The notes below the pieces were generated by a model. It had not been told where the DNA came from. It made no database searches and worked only from the letters and a program-made list of their open reading frames with translations. Below, in pieces: positions 25,150 to 33,691 of a stretch of DNA of 64,000 nucleotides (position 1 is its first letter; each line of letters begins with the position of its first letter). The position numbers were made by a program, and so were the translations under genes. This DNA is from Microvirga solisilvae (GTDB lineage: Bacteria > Pseudomonadota > Alphaproteobacteria > Rhizobiales > Beijerinckiaceae), in assembly GCF_022808595.1 (NCBI RefSeq), contig NZ_JAKUCN010000001.1, positions 124,001 through 188,000 of the forward strand, in the 5' to 3' direction.

Positions 25150-25911
25150 ATGTACAAGACACTTCTCGCAGCAGGCATCTGCATCCTGGGCATGACGTCC
25201 CTGGCGTCGGCGCAGATGAAGAAGGAAATCGTGATCGCATCGGAGGGCGCCTATCCGCCCTTCAACTTCATGGATTCCAACAACAAGCTGCAGGGCTTCG
25301 ACATCGATATCGCCAATGCGCTCTGCGAGAAGATGCAGGTGAAGTGCACCATTGTTGCCCAGGATTGGGACGGCATCATCCCGGCGCTGCTGGCCAAGAA
25401 GTTTGACGCCATCGTCGCTTCCATGACGATCACGGACGAGCGCAAGCAGCAGGTCGAGTTCACCGACCGCTATTACCGCACGCCGCTCTCTCTGGCCGTG
25501 CCGAAGGACTCGCCGATCAAGGACACGAGCGTCGCCTCCCTGAAGGGCAAGACGGTCGGCGCGCAATCCTCCACCACCCAGTCGATCTATGCCGAGGACA
25601 CTTACGGCAAGGGCGGGGCGGATGCGAAGCTCTATCCGACCCAGGACGAGGCCAATGCCGATCTCGCCAATGGTCGCCTTGATGCTGCGGTGGCCGACAA
25701 GTTCGTACTCGTCGAGTGGCTGAAGAACAGCGGCAAGGATTGCTGCAAGCTTCTCGGTGATATCGAAGGCACCATGTCCGAGGCGGGCATCGCCATCCGC
25801 AAGGAGGACAAGGAGCTGAAGGCCGCGCTGAACAAGGCGATCAAGGACATCGTCGCCGACGGCACCTATAAAAAGATCCAGGACAAGTACTTCGCGTTCG
25901 ACATCTACTAA
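25150..25911 (+). CDS. Amino-acid ABC transporter substrate-binding protein (family 3)
   Basis: A 253-residue periplasmic protein with a signal peptide ending TSLASAQ. It has the SBP_bac_3 pattern: EGAYPPFNFMDSNNKLQGFDIDIANAL at the start of the mature protein, WDGIIPALLAKKFDAIVASM near 80, and TDERKQQVEFTDRYY near 100. The family binds basic and polar amino acids (lysine, arginine, ornithine, histidine, opines). Nearby arginase and ornithine cyclodeaminase genes favour arginine or ornithine. A structured repeat separates it from the permease genes. Confidence 0.9.
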   Translation: MYKTLLAAGICILGMTSLASAQMKKEIVIASEGAYPPFNFMDSNNKLQGFDIDIANALCEKMQVKCTIVAQDWDGIIPALLAKKFDAIVASMTITDERKQQVEFTDRYYRTPLSLAVPKDSPIKDTSVASLKGKTVGAQSSTTQSIYAEDTYGKGGADAKLYPTQDEANADLANGRLDAAVADKFVLVEWLKNSGKDCCKLLGDIEGTMSEAGIAIRKEDKELKAALNKAIKDIVADGTYKKIQDKYFAFDIY

Positions 25912-25921
25912 GTCACTTTGC

Positions 25922-26032
25922 CCTCATCCTGAGGAGGTCGCGGAGCGACCGTCTCGAAGGAGGCTCCAGCACACTCTGGAAACGCCTCTCCCTTCGAGAC
26001 GGATTGCTCATGCAATCCTCCTCAGGGTGAGG
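25922..26032. repeat. Structured palindromic intergenic repeat, copy 1
   Basis: About 111 bp with outer arms CCTCATCCTGAGGAGG and CCTCCTCAGGGTGAGG and an inner perfect 12-bp pair CCGTCTCGAAGG / CCTTCGAGACGG. Three small hairpins are present: GTCGcggagCGAC, TCCAG/CTGGA and ATTGCtcatGCAAT. It lies between the binding-protein gene and the permease genes of one transport system and partly matches the copy at 28834. Confidence 0.85.
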
Positions 26033-26057
26033 CTCACCACGGCGGCGGGCCAGTCCA

Positions 26058-26771
26058 TTGCAGGATATTCTTTCGCTTCTTTCCTTTTCCGATGGCGGCT
26101 GGGGCACTGCACTCGCGGCGGGCACTCTCGTCACCTTGAGCCTTGCGCTCACGACTCTTCCCGTTGGCCTTTTTCTGGGCCTCGGCGTTGCGCTGATGGC
26201 GCGCTCTAACAGTCCGCGCCTGCGCGCGATAGCCACTGTGTTCACCACGATCTTCCGTGGGCTGCCGGAATTGCTGACCCTTCTCATCGTCTATTACGGT
26301 GGGCAGATCCTCATCCAGCGTCTCATGGCGGCCATGGGCTTCGAGGCGCAGATCCAGATCAATGCGTTTCTTGCGGGCGTGATCGCCTTCGGTCTCGTGC
26401 TCGCGGCCTTCTCCAGCGAGGTCTGGGTGGGCGCACTCAATACGATCGCGAGAGGGCAGTATGAGGCGGCGAGTGCGCTCGGCCTCACGAAATGGCTCTC
26501 CTTCCGCCTTGTTGTGTTTCCGCAGCTCATGCGAGCGGCCCTGCCGGGCCTGTCCAACAACTGGCTGACGTTGCTGAAGGATACCTCGCTGATCTCGACC
26601 ATCTCCCTCGTCGACATCATGCGCCAGACGAACCTTGCGGTGGGTGCCACGAAGCAGCCGATGGTGTTCTATCTCACGGCCTGTTTCCTCTACCTGATCC
26701 TCTCGGCGGGCTCTGGCTTTGCCTTCGCGTTCCTGGAGCGCCGCGCCAATCGCGGCCATGTGAGGGGTTGA
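26058..26771 (+). CDS. Amino-acid ABC transporter permease (HisQ/ArtQ-like)
   Basis: A 237-residue His/Glu/Gln/Arg/opine-family permease with hydrophobic segments from about residues 20, 55, 95 and 190. The EAA loop near 140 is YEAASALGLTKWLSFRLVVFPQLMRAALPGLSN in part. It starts at a TTG (MQDILSLLSF) because no in-frame ATG precedes the first membrane segment. It pairs with the next permease, 4 bp downstream. No ATP-binding subunit is encoded nearby. Confidence 0.88.
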   Translation: MQDILSLLSFSDGGWGTALAAGTLVTLSLALTTLPVGLFLGLGVALMARSNSPRLRAIATVFTTIFRGLPELLTLLIVYYGGQILIQRLMAAMGFEAQIQINAFLAGVIAFGLVLAAFSSEVWVGALNTIARGQYEAASALGLTKWLSFRLVVFPQLMRAALPGLSNNWLTLLKDTSLISTISLVDIMRQTNLAVGATKQPMVFYLTACFLYLILSAGSGFAFAFLERRANRGHVRG

Positions 26772-26775
26772 CCGG

Positions 26776-27555
26776 ATGTTGCGCGATCTTCTCGGCCTCG
26801 TCATCAATCTCGATCTTCTCGACCGTTACGGCTGGCGCTTTCTCGATGGCGTCGTTGTCACCGCGCAGCTGGTGACGATCTCGTTCATTCTCGGCGGTGT
26901 TCTCGGCCTCCTGCTGGGCCTCGCCCGCCTGTCGGAAAACCTCGCCCTGCGCTGGTTCTCGGGCGCTTACATCTATTTCTTCCGTGGCTCTCCGCTGCTG
27001 GCGCAGCTCTTCCTGCTCTATTACGGCCTCGGCTCCCTGCGCGGTTTCTGGACCGATGTCGGATTGTGGTGGTTCTTCCGCGAGGCGTGGTACTGCGCGC
27101 TGCTCGCCTTCACTCTGAACACGGCGGCCTATCAGGCAGAGATCTTTCGCGGCGGCATCCAGGCCGTGCCACGAGGGCAGCGCGAGGCCGCTGCCGCTCT
27201 CGGCATGCATAACGCCATCATCTTCGCGAAGGTCGTCTTCCCGCAGGCGATGATCGTGGCCCTGCGTCCGCTCGGCAACGAGCTGATCCTCATGGTCAAG
27301 GCCAGCGCCATCGCATCGCTGGTGACGATCTATGACCTCATGGGCGTCACCAAGCTCGCCTTCTCGCGCTCCTACAATTTCGAGCTCTATCTGTGGGCGG
27401 CGGTGCTCTACCTCATCATCGTCGAGTGCATCAGAAGGCTCTGGGCGGTGCTGGAACGGCGGCTGACGCGCCACCTGAAAATGGGCGAGTCGCAGCCCGT
27501 GCAGGCGGGCTGGCTCAGCCGCATGACGAAATCCGCTCTCAAGCCCAACGCCTAA
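26776..27555 (+). CDS. Amino-acid ABC transporter permease (HisM/ArtM-like)
   Basis: A 259-residue second permease of the polar amino-acid family. Typical features are FIYF-like RGSPLLAQLFLLYYGL near residue 75, the loop AVPRGQREAAAALGMHNAIIF near 135, and LILMVKASAIASLVTIYDL near 175. It forms the heterodimeric channel with the preceding gene. Gene order is binding protein, permease, permease, oxidase. Confidence 0.9.
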   Translation: MLRDLLGLVINLDLLDRYGWRFLDGVVVTAQLVTISFILGGVLGLLLGLARLSENLALRWFSGAYIYFFRGSPLLAQLFLLYYGLGSLRGFWTDVGLWWFFREAWYCALLAFTLNTAAYQAEIFRGGIQAVPRGQREAAAALGMHNAIIFAKVVFPQAMIVALRPLGNELILMVKASAIASLVTIYDLMGVTKLAFSRSYNFELYLWAAVLYLIIVECIRRLWAVLERRLTRHLKMGESQPVQAGWLSRMTKSALKPNA

Positions 27556-27570
27556 TCGAGATCGCTTATC

Positions 27571-28809
27571 ATGCGTTATGACGTCATCGTGCTGGGCGCT
27601 GGGATCGTCGGGGTCTCCGCCGCGCTTCACCTGCAATCACGCGGGCGCTCGGTTTGTCTCATCGACCGCCGTTCACCAGGCGAGGAGACGAGCTATGGCA
27701 ATGCCGGGCTCATCGAACGTGCGAGCGTGATCCCCTATGCGATGCCACGGCAATTCTCAGCATTGCTGCGCTATGGCCTGAACCGCTCGCCGGACGTGCG
27801 CTATCGCCTTGCGCATTTACCTAAGATGAGCACGTGGCTTTTTCAGTATTGGCTGCACTCATCATCGAAGCGCCTGCTCGAAGCGACGAATGCCATGCTC
27901 CCGCTCATCGAGCGCTGCGTGACGGAGCACGATGAGCTGATCGACAGGGCAGAGCTCACGCATCTCCTGCGCCGCAGCGGCTGGATCGAGACGTTCAGCA
28001 CGTCTGAGGGTAAGAAGAAGGCGCTGTCCGCCGCCAAGGATGTCGAACGATACGGCCTGAACTACGACATACTCGATGCGGCGGAGTTGAAGGCGCGGGA
28101 GCCGCACCTTCTGGATTCTCCCATCGGTGCCATCCATTGGCGCGATCCGACGACGGTGTCGGATCCGGAGGCGCTGACCAAAGGCTATGTCGCGCTCTTC
28201 ATGAAGCGGGGCGGACGCTTTGCATCCGGCGATGCGCGCAGTCTTTCGCAGAGCGGACAGGACTGGATTGTGGCGACAGAGGAGGGGCTTGTTACGGCGG
28301 CAGAGGTCGTCGTTGCTCTCGGCCCCTGGTCGGACCAGATCTTCAAGCCGCTCGGCTATCGCATTCCGCTTGCCGTCAAGCGCGGCTACCACATGCATTA
28401 CGGCGCCAAGGGCGAAGCCAAACTCAACCAGCCGGTGCTCGATTTCGAAGGCGGCTATGTGCTGACCCCGATGAGCAAAGGCATCCGCCTCACCACGGGT
28501 GTGGAATTGGCAGGCTTTGACGCACCGCAGGATGCGCGCCAACTCGATCACGCGGAAGCGATGGCCCGCAATCTCTTTCCTCTGGCTGAGCGCGTGGAGC
28601 CAAAGCCTTGGCTCGGGCGCAGGCCATGCTTACCCGACATGCGCCCCGTCATTGGAGAAGCACCGCGCCATAAGGGGCTTTGGTTTAATTTCGGCCATGC
28701 CCATCATGGTCTGACTCTGGGGCCCGTGACAGGCCGTCTTCTCGCCGAGATGATGACGGGCGAGGAAACCTTCTGCGATCCGTCGCCCTATCGCGCGGAC
28801 CGGTTCTAA
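27571..28809 (+). CDS. FAD-dependent amino-acid oxidase/dehydrogenase (DadA-like)
   Basis: A 412-residue DAO-family flavoprotein with an N-terminal Rossmann motif (VIVLGAGIVGVSAALHL) and GEETSYGNAGLIE near residue 38. The C-terminal DAO signature includes KPWLGRRPCLPDMRPVIG near 345 and a final FAD contact HAHHGLTLGPVTG near 375. These enzymes oxidise D-amino acids or secondary amines to the 2-oxo acid, passing electrons to the respiratory chain. It follows the permeases by 15 bp, so it probably oxidises the imported compound. The exact substrate is unknown. Confidence 0.87.
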   Translation: MRYDVIVLGAGIVGVSAALHLQSRGRSVCLIDRRSPGEETSYGNAGLIERASVIPYAMPRQFSALLRYGLNRSPDVRYRLAHLPKMSTWLFQYWLHSSSKRLLEATNAMLPLIERCVTEHDELIDRAELTHLLRRSGWIETFSTSEGKKKALSAAKDVERYGLNYDILDAAELKAREPHLLDSPIGAIHWRDPTTVSDPEALTKGYVALFMKRGGRFASGDARSLSQSGQDWIVATEEGLVTAAEVVVALGPWSDQIFKPLGYRIPLAVKRGYHMHYGAKGEAKLNQPVLDFEGGYVLTPMSKGIRLTTGVELAGFDAPQDARQLDHAEAMARNLFPLAERVEPKPWLGRRPCLPDMRPVIGEAPRHKGLWFNFGHAHHGLTLGPVTGRLLAEMMTGEETFCDPSPYRADRF

Positions 28810-28833
28810 CCGCGGTCATTTGCTCACGCTCAA

Positions 28834-28939
28834 CCTCATCCTGAGGAGTCGCTTCAGCGGCGTCTCGAAGGAGGTTCCAGAAACCACTGGAGACGCCTCG
28901 CCCTTCGAGACGGACCTGAAGGTCCTCCTCAGGGTGAGG
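28834..28939. repeat. Structured palindromic intergenic repeat, copy 2
   Basis: About 106 bp with the same outer arms (CCTCATCCTGAGGAG / CTCCTCAGGGTGAGG) and the same inner pair CGTCTCGAAGG / CCTTCGAGACG as copy 1. The two side hairpins differ in sequence but keep pairing (CGCTtcAGCG and GACCTgaAGGTC), which indicates selection for or inheritance of the fold. It lies between the oxidase gene and the converging ornithine cyclodeaminase gene. Confidence 0.85.
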
Positions 28940-28954
28940 CTATGAGGTATTTCC

Positions 28955-30010
28955 TCATGCCGCGTTCGGAGCCGCTGCCGCGCGCAGCAGCATGCCGAAG
29001 AGATCGCGCGGCTCGTCCGGGTCTGCGAGCAGGTCGAGTTCCTCGAAGAGGCCGGTTTCCGCGATCTGCTTCTTCACGTAGCGCAGGGCCGAGAAATCCT
29101 CGATGGCGAAGCCCACGGAGTCGAACAGGGTGATCTGCCGCTCGCTCGCGCGGCCCGTCTCCTGGCCCGCGATCACGCGCCACAGCTCCTTGACCGGATA
29201 ATCCGGCGCGAGCTGCTGGATCTCGCCTTCGATGCGCGTCTGCGGCGGATATTCCACGAAGATGTCGGAACGCTTCAGGATGTCGGCGTGAAGTTCGGTC
29301 TTGCCGGGGCAGTCGCCGCCGACCGCGTTGATGTGCAAGCCCGATCCGACCATGTTGTCGGTGAGGATGGTGGCATTCTGCTTGTCGGCAGTGACGGTGG
29401 TGACGATCTCCGCGCCCTCCATCGCTTCCTCGATGGATGAGCACACCGTGATGTCTAAGCCATAACCGGCAAGGTTGCGCACGCATTTCGTGCTTGCCGA
29501 GCGGTCGATGTCATAAAGCCGCAACTTGTCGACGCCGAGAAGCGCCTTGAAGGCGACGGCTTGGAATTCTGCCTGCGCGCCGTTTCCGATGATCGCCATG
29601 GTGCGGGCATTCTTCGGCGCGAGATACTTGGCAGCCACCGCCGAGGTCGCGGCGGTGCGCAGCGCCGTTAGAATGGTCATCTCCGTAAGCAGCACGGGAT
29701 AGCCGGTACCCACATCCGCCAGCACGCCGAAGGCGGTGACGGTCTGGCGGCCTTCGCGGGTATTCTTCGGATGGCCGTTCACGTACTTGAAGCCATAGAC
29801 CTCGCCGTCGCTGGTGGGCATCAGCTCGATCACGCCTTCGCGGCTATGCGAGGCGACGCGCGGCGTCTTGTCGAACAGCTCCCAGCGGCGGAAATCGGAC
29901 TCGATATATTCGGACAGCTCCAGGAGAAAGCGCTCTACGCCGATGGCGAGAACGAGCTTCATCATGTGATCGACGCTGACGAAGGGGACGATGTTGAGGT
30001 TCGGGATCAT
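28955..30010 (-). CDS. Ornithine cyclodeaminase
   Basis: A 351-residue member of the ornithine cyclodeaminase/mu-crystallin family. It shows EMTILTALRTAATSAVAAKYLA near residue 115-135, the NAD-binding motif AIIGNGAQAEFQ near 148, and GLHINAVGGDCPGKTEL near 235. It converts L-ornithine directly to L-proline and ammonia with catalytic NAD. Its ATG overlaps the arginase stop by 4 bp (ATGA). The two enzymes give a direct arginine to ornithine to proline route. Confidence 0.92.
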   Translation of the reverse strand: MIPNLNIVPFVSVDHMMKLVLAIGVERFLLELSEYIESDFRRWELFDKTPRVASHSREGVIELMPTSDGEVYGFKYVNGHPKNTREGRQTVTAFGVLADVGTGYPVLLTEMTILTALRTAATSAVAAKYLAPKNARTMAIIGNGAQAEFQAVAFKALLGVDKLRLYDIDRSASTKCVRNLAGYGLDITVCSSIEEAMEGAEIVTTVTADKQNATILTDNMVGSGLHINAVGGDCPGKTELHADILKRSDIFVEYPPQTRIEGEIQQLAPDYPVKELWRVIAGQETGRASERQITLFDSVGFAIEDFSALRYVKKQIAETGLFEELDLLADPDEPRDLFGMLLRAAAAPNAA

Positions 30011-30963
30011 GCTTCGACCGCTTTAGGCGTATGGCGATAACTCTGGGTAGGACGGTCGAGCACGCGGCGGCCCATGAGGCTCGAGGCGAGATCGACCATG
30101 AGCAGGGCCGTGCGTCCGCGATCGTCCAGGAAGGGATTCAACTCGACGAGGTCGAGGCTTCGCACGAGGCCACTATCGTGCAGCATCTCCATGATGAGAT
30201 GCGCCTCGCGGAACGTCGCACCGCCCGGCACCGTCGTGCCGACGCCTGGCGCGATGCCGGGATCTAGAAAGTCCACGTCCAGGCTCACATGCAGAATGCC
30301 GTCGGCTTCCGCCACGCGCGTGAGGAATGCGTCGAGCAGCGGCGCGACGCCGTTCTCGTCGATGGAGCGCATGTCGTGGATCGTGACGCCAGTGGTGGCC
30401 AACGCCGCGCGCTCGGCAGGATCGACGCTGCGGATGCCCATCATGCACACGTTCTCGGACTTGATCGGCGCATGCACTTTCGGGAAGTAGCCGTCGAAGC
30501 CCTTGCGCCCGGTGGCATAGGCCATGGGTACGCCGTGCAGGTTGCCGCTCGTCGTGGTCTCGAGTGTGTGAAAATCGGGATGCGAGTCGAGCCACAGCAC
30601 GAAAAACTCGCGGCCTTCTTCCGCCGCTCTGCGGGCAAGGCCCGTCATGGAGCCGGCGGAGAGGCTGTGGTCACCACCGAGGAAGATCGGCATGCCTTCC
30701 CCGCTTGCCTTGTAGGCGGCCTCGGCAATAGCCTCCGTCCAGCCGACGGTTTCCGGCAAGGCCTTGATGGCGCTGTTGTCATGGCGCAGCTCACGAAGAG
30801 GTGCAGGCGCGATATTGCCGCGATCCTCCACCGTGTAGCCCAGGTTCTTCAGCTCGGTGACCAGGCCGGCGGTGCGGAAGGCGCTCGGCCCCATATCGCA
30901 GCCAAGCCGACCGGCACCTTCTTGAACAGGCGCTCCCAACAGAATGCAGGGCTTTTGCGTCAT
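30007..30963 (-). CDS. Arginase
   Basis: A 318-residue ureohydrolase. Manganese-ligand motifs are GGDHSLS near 108, DSHPDFHT near 132 (Ser in place of the usual Ala/Thr of DAHxD, metal residues kept), and SLDVDFLDP near 235, with VELNP near 283. It cleaves arginine to ornithine and urea. The ATG at 30963 follows GGAGGGATCG. Transcribed divergently from the Lrp-type regulator at 31086, which probably controls it in response to an amino acid. Confidence 0.93.
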   Translation of the reverse strand: MTQKPCILLGAPVQEGAGRLGCDMGPSAFRTAGLVTELKNLGYTVEDRGNIAPAPLRELRHDNSAIKALPETVGWTEAIAEAAYKASGEGMPIFLGGDHSLSAGSMTGLARRAAEEGREFFVLWLDSHPDFHTLETTTSGNLHGVPMAYATGRKGFDGYFPKVHAPIKSENVCMMGIRSVDPAERAALATTGVTIHDMRSIDENGVAPLLDAFLTRVAEADGILHVSLDVDFLDPGIAPGVGTTVPGGATFREAHLIMEMLHDSGLVRSLDLVELNPFLDDRGRTALLMVDLASSLMGRRVLDRPTQSYRHTPKAVEA

Positions 30964-31009
30964 CGATCCCTCCAAACACTTTAGCCAAGCTAGGGGAGAG
31001 GATTGGCGA

Positions 31010-31060
31010 TTTGAACAATCTAGTTTGACAAATAGCTCAGGTTGTTTGAACATTTTGACA
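31010..31060. promoter_or_regulatory. Repeated TTTGA(A)CA motifs between arginase and Lrp genes
   Basis: Four related elements occur in the divergent gap: TTTGAACA at 31010 and 31045, TTTGACA at 31024 and TTTTGACA at 31053. Multiple loosely spaced sites suit an Lrp-family octamer or dimer array. Some also resemble TTGACA -35 boxes, so part of the signal may be promoters. Confidence 0.4.
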
Positions 31061-31085
31061 AGCAGTTATTGCCAAAGTGATCAGA

Positions 31086-31523
31086 ATGGACGATCTCGAC
31101 CAGCGCCTCATCACGCTCCTGCGCCATAATGGCCGGCGCAGCGTCTCCGACCTTGCCCTCGAACTCGATGTGTCCCGGGCGACTGTGCGGGCCCGCATGG
31201 AACGCCTTGAGCGCTCGGGCGATATCGTCGGCTATACGGTGATTTTGCGGGCGGATGCGGTGTCGCTGCCGGTGCGCGGTATCATGCTGATCGAAGTGGA
31301 AGGCCGTGCGGCGGATCGAGTGGTAGATTCTCTCGGAGGATTTCCAGAGGTCAGCGCCATTCACACCACGAACGGAAAATGGGATCTCATCGTCGAGCTC
31401 GGCGCGGCTAACCTGTCCGATTTCGATGGAATCTTAAGGCGCATTCGTCTGATTCCGGGCGTCATCGCCTCGGAAACCAATCTGCTTTTGGCAACGCCCC
31501 GTAGCACCCGCGCGCGCTTATGA
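31086..31523 (+). CDS. Lrp/AsnC family transcriptional regulator
   Basis: A 145-residue regulator with an N-terminal HTH (DDLDQRLITLLRHNGR, then LALELDVSRATVRARMERLE, residues ~2-45) and a C-terminal RAM ligand domain (SVSLPVRGIMLIEVEG-like strand, ERF-type IRLIPGVIASETNLLL near 120). Such proteins bind amino acids and control their metabolism. Its divergence from arginase-ornithine cyclodeaminase points to arginine or ornithine as effector. The ATG at 31086 is preferred; a GTG at 31077 is in frame. Confidence 0.92.
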   Translation: MDDLDQRLITLLRHNGRRSVSDLALELDVSRATVRARMERLERSGDIVGYTVILRADAVSLPVRGIMLIEVEGRAADRVVDSLGGFPEVSAIHTTNGKWDLIVELGAANLSDFDGILRRIRLIPGVIASETNLLLATPRSTRARL

Positions 31524-31525
31524 GC

Positions 31526-31567
31526 AAGCAGTCCTGGCCTGGAATGAGCTACCAGGACTGCTTTTAA
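31526..31567. terminator. Bidirectional terminator between lrp and the 31575 gene
   Basis: AAGCAGTCCTGG and CCAGGACTGCTT form a perfect 12-bp stem with a 14-base loop, followed by TTTAAG on the plus strand. It lies between two convergent genes and could serve both. Confidence 0.8.
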
Positions 31568-31574
31568 GCCGATT

Positions 31575-32021
31575 TCAAGCCTTGTCTCCGGCTGACAGGT
31601 GCTGAACCTCGCCTTGCGGTGTGAGGTATTCGATCGAAACCCAGTTCGTGCAGGATCGGAGGATGGGCGCCAGATAGGCCCGACTGCCTTCGATCTCCAC
31701 GACGCGGCAGGGATAGGCTCGGCGATCACCCGGAGGGCGGTAGACGACCGTGCTGCCTGGCTTGATCTCCTCCTGGTCCCCGGAAGCGACATGGGCAGGA
31801 GGGGCTGATTCGTAGGGCTTGTTATCGCCGTTATCCTGGATGACGGCGGTCTGCTGACTCGCCCTGTACCTGTCGAGCGCTTCGATCGCGATGCGTGCCC
31901 GGTCACGATAACGGTCCGTGACGACCCTCATCAGGGTACCCGTCTCGCGGCCCGGGTACCAGGAAACACCACCAATTTTTGCAAGCTCTTCTGCGACGAT
32001 TTCAATTTCTTCTTCGGTCAT
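31575..32021 (-). CDS. Conserved hypothetical protein
   Basis: A 148-residue soluble protein I do not recognise. The N-terminal ~55 residues are helical and charged (TEEEIEIVAEELAKI, then RDRARIAIEALDRY). After a low-complexity linker the C-terminal ~65 residues look like a beta-barrel: GSTVVYRPPGDRRAYPCRVVEIEG and TNWVSIEYLT resemble an SH3-like or KOW-type small barrel. The start has a fair Shine-Dalgarno (GAGGGAATGAGCTT). It stands alone on the minus strand. Confidence 0.65.
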   Translation of the reverse strand: MTEEEIEIVAEELAKIGGVSWYPGRETGTLMRVVTDRYRDRARIAIEALDRYRASQQTAVIQDNGDNKPYESAPPAHVASGDQEEIKPGSTVVYRPPGDRRAYPCRVVEIEGSRAYLAPILRSCTNWVSIEYLTPQGEVQHLSAGDKA

Positions 32022-32177
32022 AAGCTCATTCCCTCGAGAGGTAGGAATTATGCTCGGGTCTGACGGCGGCGTACCGTGTGATCCGATGCTTGTGCTTTTC
32101 TTGGCCCCGAAGAGTTCGCGTCTCTTATGATTGAATGCGTGACTCGGTACTGACGGTCGTAATGCGTGCGATCTCTT

Positions 32178-32459
32178 TTATCTGTGCGAGATCATACGTT
32201 CCTGAAGAACTGCCAATTCCCGTATATAGGGCATCCGCCGTTCATGATGCTGCGACTTTAGCTTCTCAAGAACTCGGATTCTCAAGTTTAGATCCGGCGA
32301 GTTCTTGCTGATGTTTTCCTTGGCCTGTTCGTATTCGAAATCGATGTCGGCCAAGGTTGAAAGGAGAGATTGAAGGAGAGGCTGAGTAGCCGGGGAGTAG
32401 AGCCTGGGCTTGTCTTGGGTGCCAGGGACTTTGCTGTTACGAAATCCAGTATCGTCCAT
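32178..32459 (-). CDS. Small hypothetical protein
   Basis: A 93-residue soluble protein, predicted largely helical: LQSLLSTLADIDFEYEQAKENI and LRIRVLEKLKSQHHERRMPYIREL would pair as a coiled coil or helical hairpin. No known domain is visible. GC content is lower than its neighbours, consistent with a recent or fast-evolving gene. The reading frame and ATG are plausible but the Shine-Dalgarno (ACGAGGCGGCGA) is only moderate. Confidence 0.55.
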   Translation of the reverse strand: MDDTGFRNSKVPGTQDKPRLYSPATQPLLQSLLSTLADIDFEYEQAKENISKNSPDLNLRIRVLEKLKSQHHERRMPYIRELAVLQERMISHR

Positions 32460-32620
32460 TCGCCGCCTCGTATTAACCTTGCGTTAACACCCTGACGTTA
32501 CTGACGTAGGGTTACTCCGTCTGTTGGGTACCCGACAGAGCTGCAAAAAGAATTTGCATCTACCTCGAAAGGCGGAGCTGCTGCCGTTCCTGCTTTTTTT
32601 TAGATGGAAGCGAGCGGTGC

Positions 32621-33364
32621 TCAGCCCTTGCTGCCGAACTTAGAATGGGTGCCGGGCAGCAAACGCTCAAAGCTGGTGCGGATGATCCGGTAGCAGTCGC
32701 AGGACATTTCCTCGAGGCCTGAGCGATCCGTGATCGTGATCACGCCACGTCCTTGTTTAATCAAGCCTTCGATCTGAAGGGCTCGCGTGACGCTGCTGAC
32801 AGTGGAGCGCTGCACACCCAGCATCTCGGCCAATGTCTCGTGGGTGAGGGGAAGAGCATCGTGATCGACGCGATCGCGTGTGCTCAGGATCCAACGGGAA
32901 CAACGGGCTTCTACGCTATGTACGGCATTGCAGGCTACCGTCTGCAATGTCTGCGCCATCAGCGCTTCAGTGAAGCGCTGGGTCAGTTCACGAACCTTGG
33001 GTCGGTCGTAAGTCAGTTCGTTTAGTTTCTCGACGGGAATCCGCGAAGCTGTGCCCGAGAACTGTGTGACATAACGCCCGAACGATCTGCGGGTCATGAT
33101 GGCGCTGACGAAACCGAACATCGCCTCCCGGCCGAAGGCGGCCATCTCGACCGCTCCGCCATCCTCCAGGATCGTCGTCAAAGAGACGATCGTGTCGTGA
33201 GGAAAGTAAGTATGCGTAATCGGAGCGCCTACCTCATAGACGACCCTACCTTTAGGCAATTCCACGATTTCCAGATACGGTTCGAGAAGTGCAAAATCCT
33301 CAGGCGCGAGAGCGGCGAGGAGCCGGTTCGTTCGGTGCTTGATCGCCTTAGAACCATGCTGCAT
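32621..33364 (-). CDS. Crp/Fnr family transcriptional regulator
   Basis: A 247-residue regulator with an N-terminal cyclic-nucleotide-like domain (LEIVELPKGRVVYEVGAPI, then IVSLTTILEDGGAVEMAAFGREAMFG, residues ~30-90) and a C-terminal winged helix (LPLTHETLAEMLGVQRSTVSSVTRAL near 172-197). There is no FNR-type N-terminal cysteine cluster, so it is not an iron-sulfur oxygen sensor. The lone C-terminal MSCDC group is probably not a sensor. This subgroup (long helix, MLGVQRSTVS) is common in Methylobacterium relatives; ligands are unknown. Confidence 0.9.
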   Translation of the reverse strand: MQHGSKAIKHRTNRLLAALAPEDFALLEPYLEIVELPKGRVVYEVGAPITHTYFPHDTIVSLTTILEDGGAVEMAAFGREAMFGFVSAIMTRRSFGRYVTQFSGTASRIPVEKLNELTYDRPKVRELTQRFTEALMAQTLQTVACNAVHSVEARCSRWILSTRDRVDHDALPLTHETLAEMLGVQRSTVSSVTRALQIEGLIKQGRGVITITDRSGLEEMSCDCYRIIRTSFERLLPGTHSKFGSKG

Positions 33365-33691
33365 GGCAAGGTAAACCGATCTCTGCGGATGCCCTGTCCC
33401 GAAATGGGTAGGATCTATGTAGAAGATGCTCGCGCAACTTCAGGTGGTCAATTCCACTCTCTGTTGTTGTAAACAGACTTCCCGCTTCAGCCATGCCTTT
33501 AAACACGGTTTGTTCAAAGAAGTTTTGTCGACCTCTTCATAAGTAGAGGAATTTTAAAGGGGTATTGGCCACCCCGCTTCTCTCGCTTGACAGCCCTCAG
33601 GGCCCAGCTTTGGGGCTACCCCCATTTACGTAAGAGGAGGGATGGCGCAGCATGGAAAGATACGAATCCATGTTGCATCGAGGCCGTTCCC

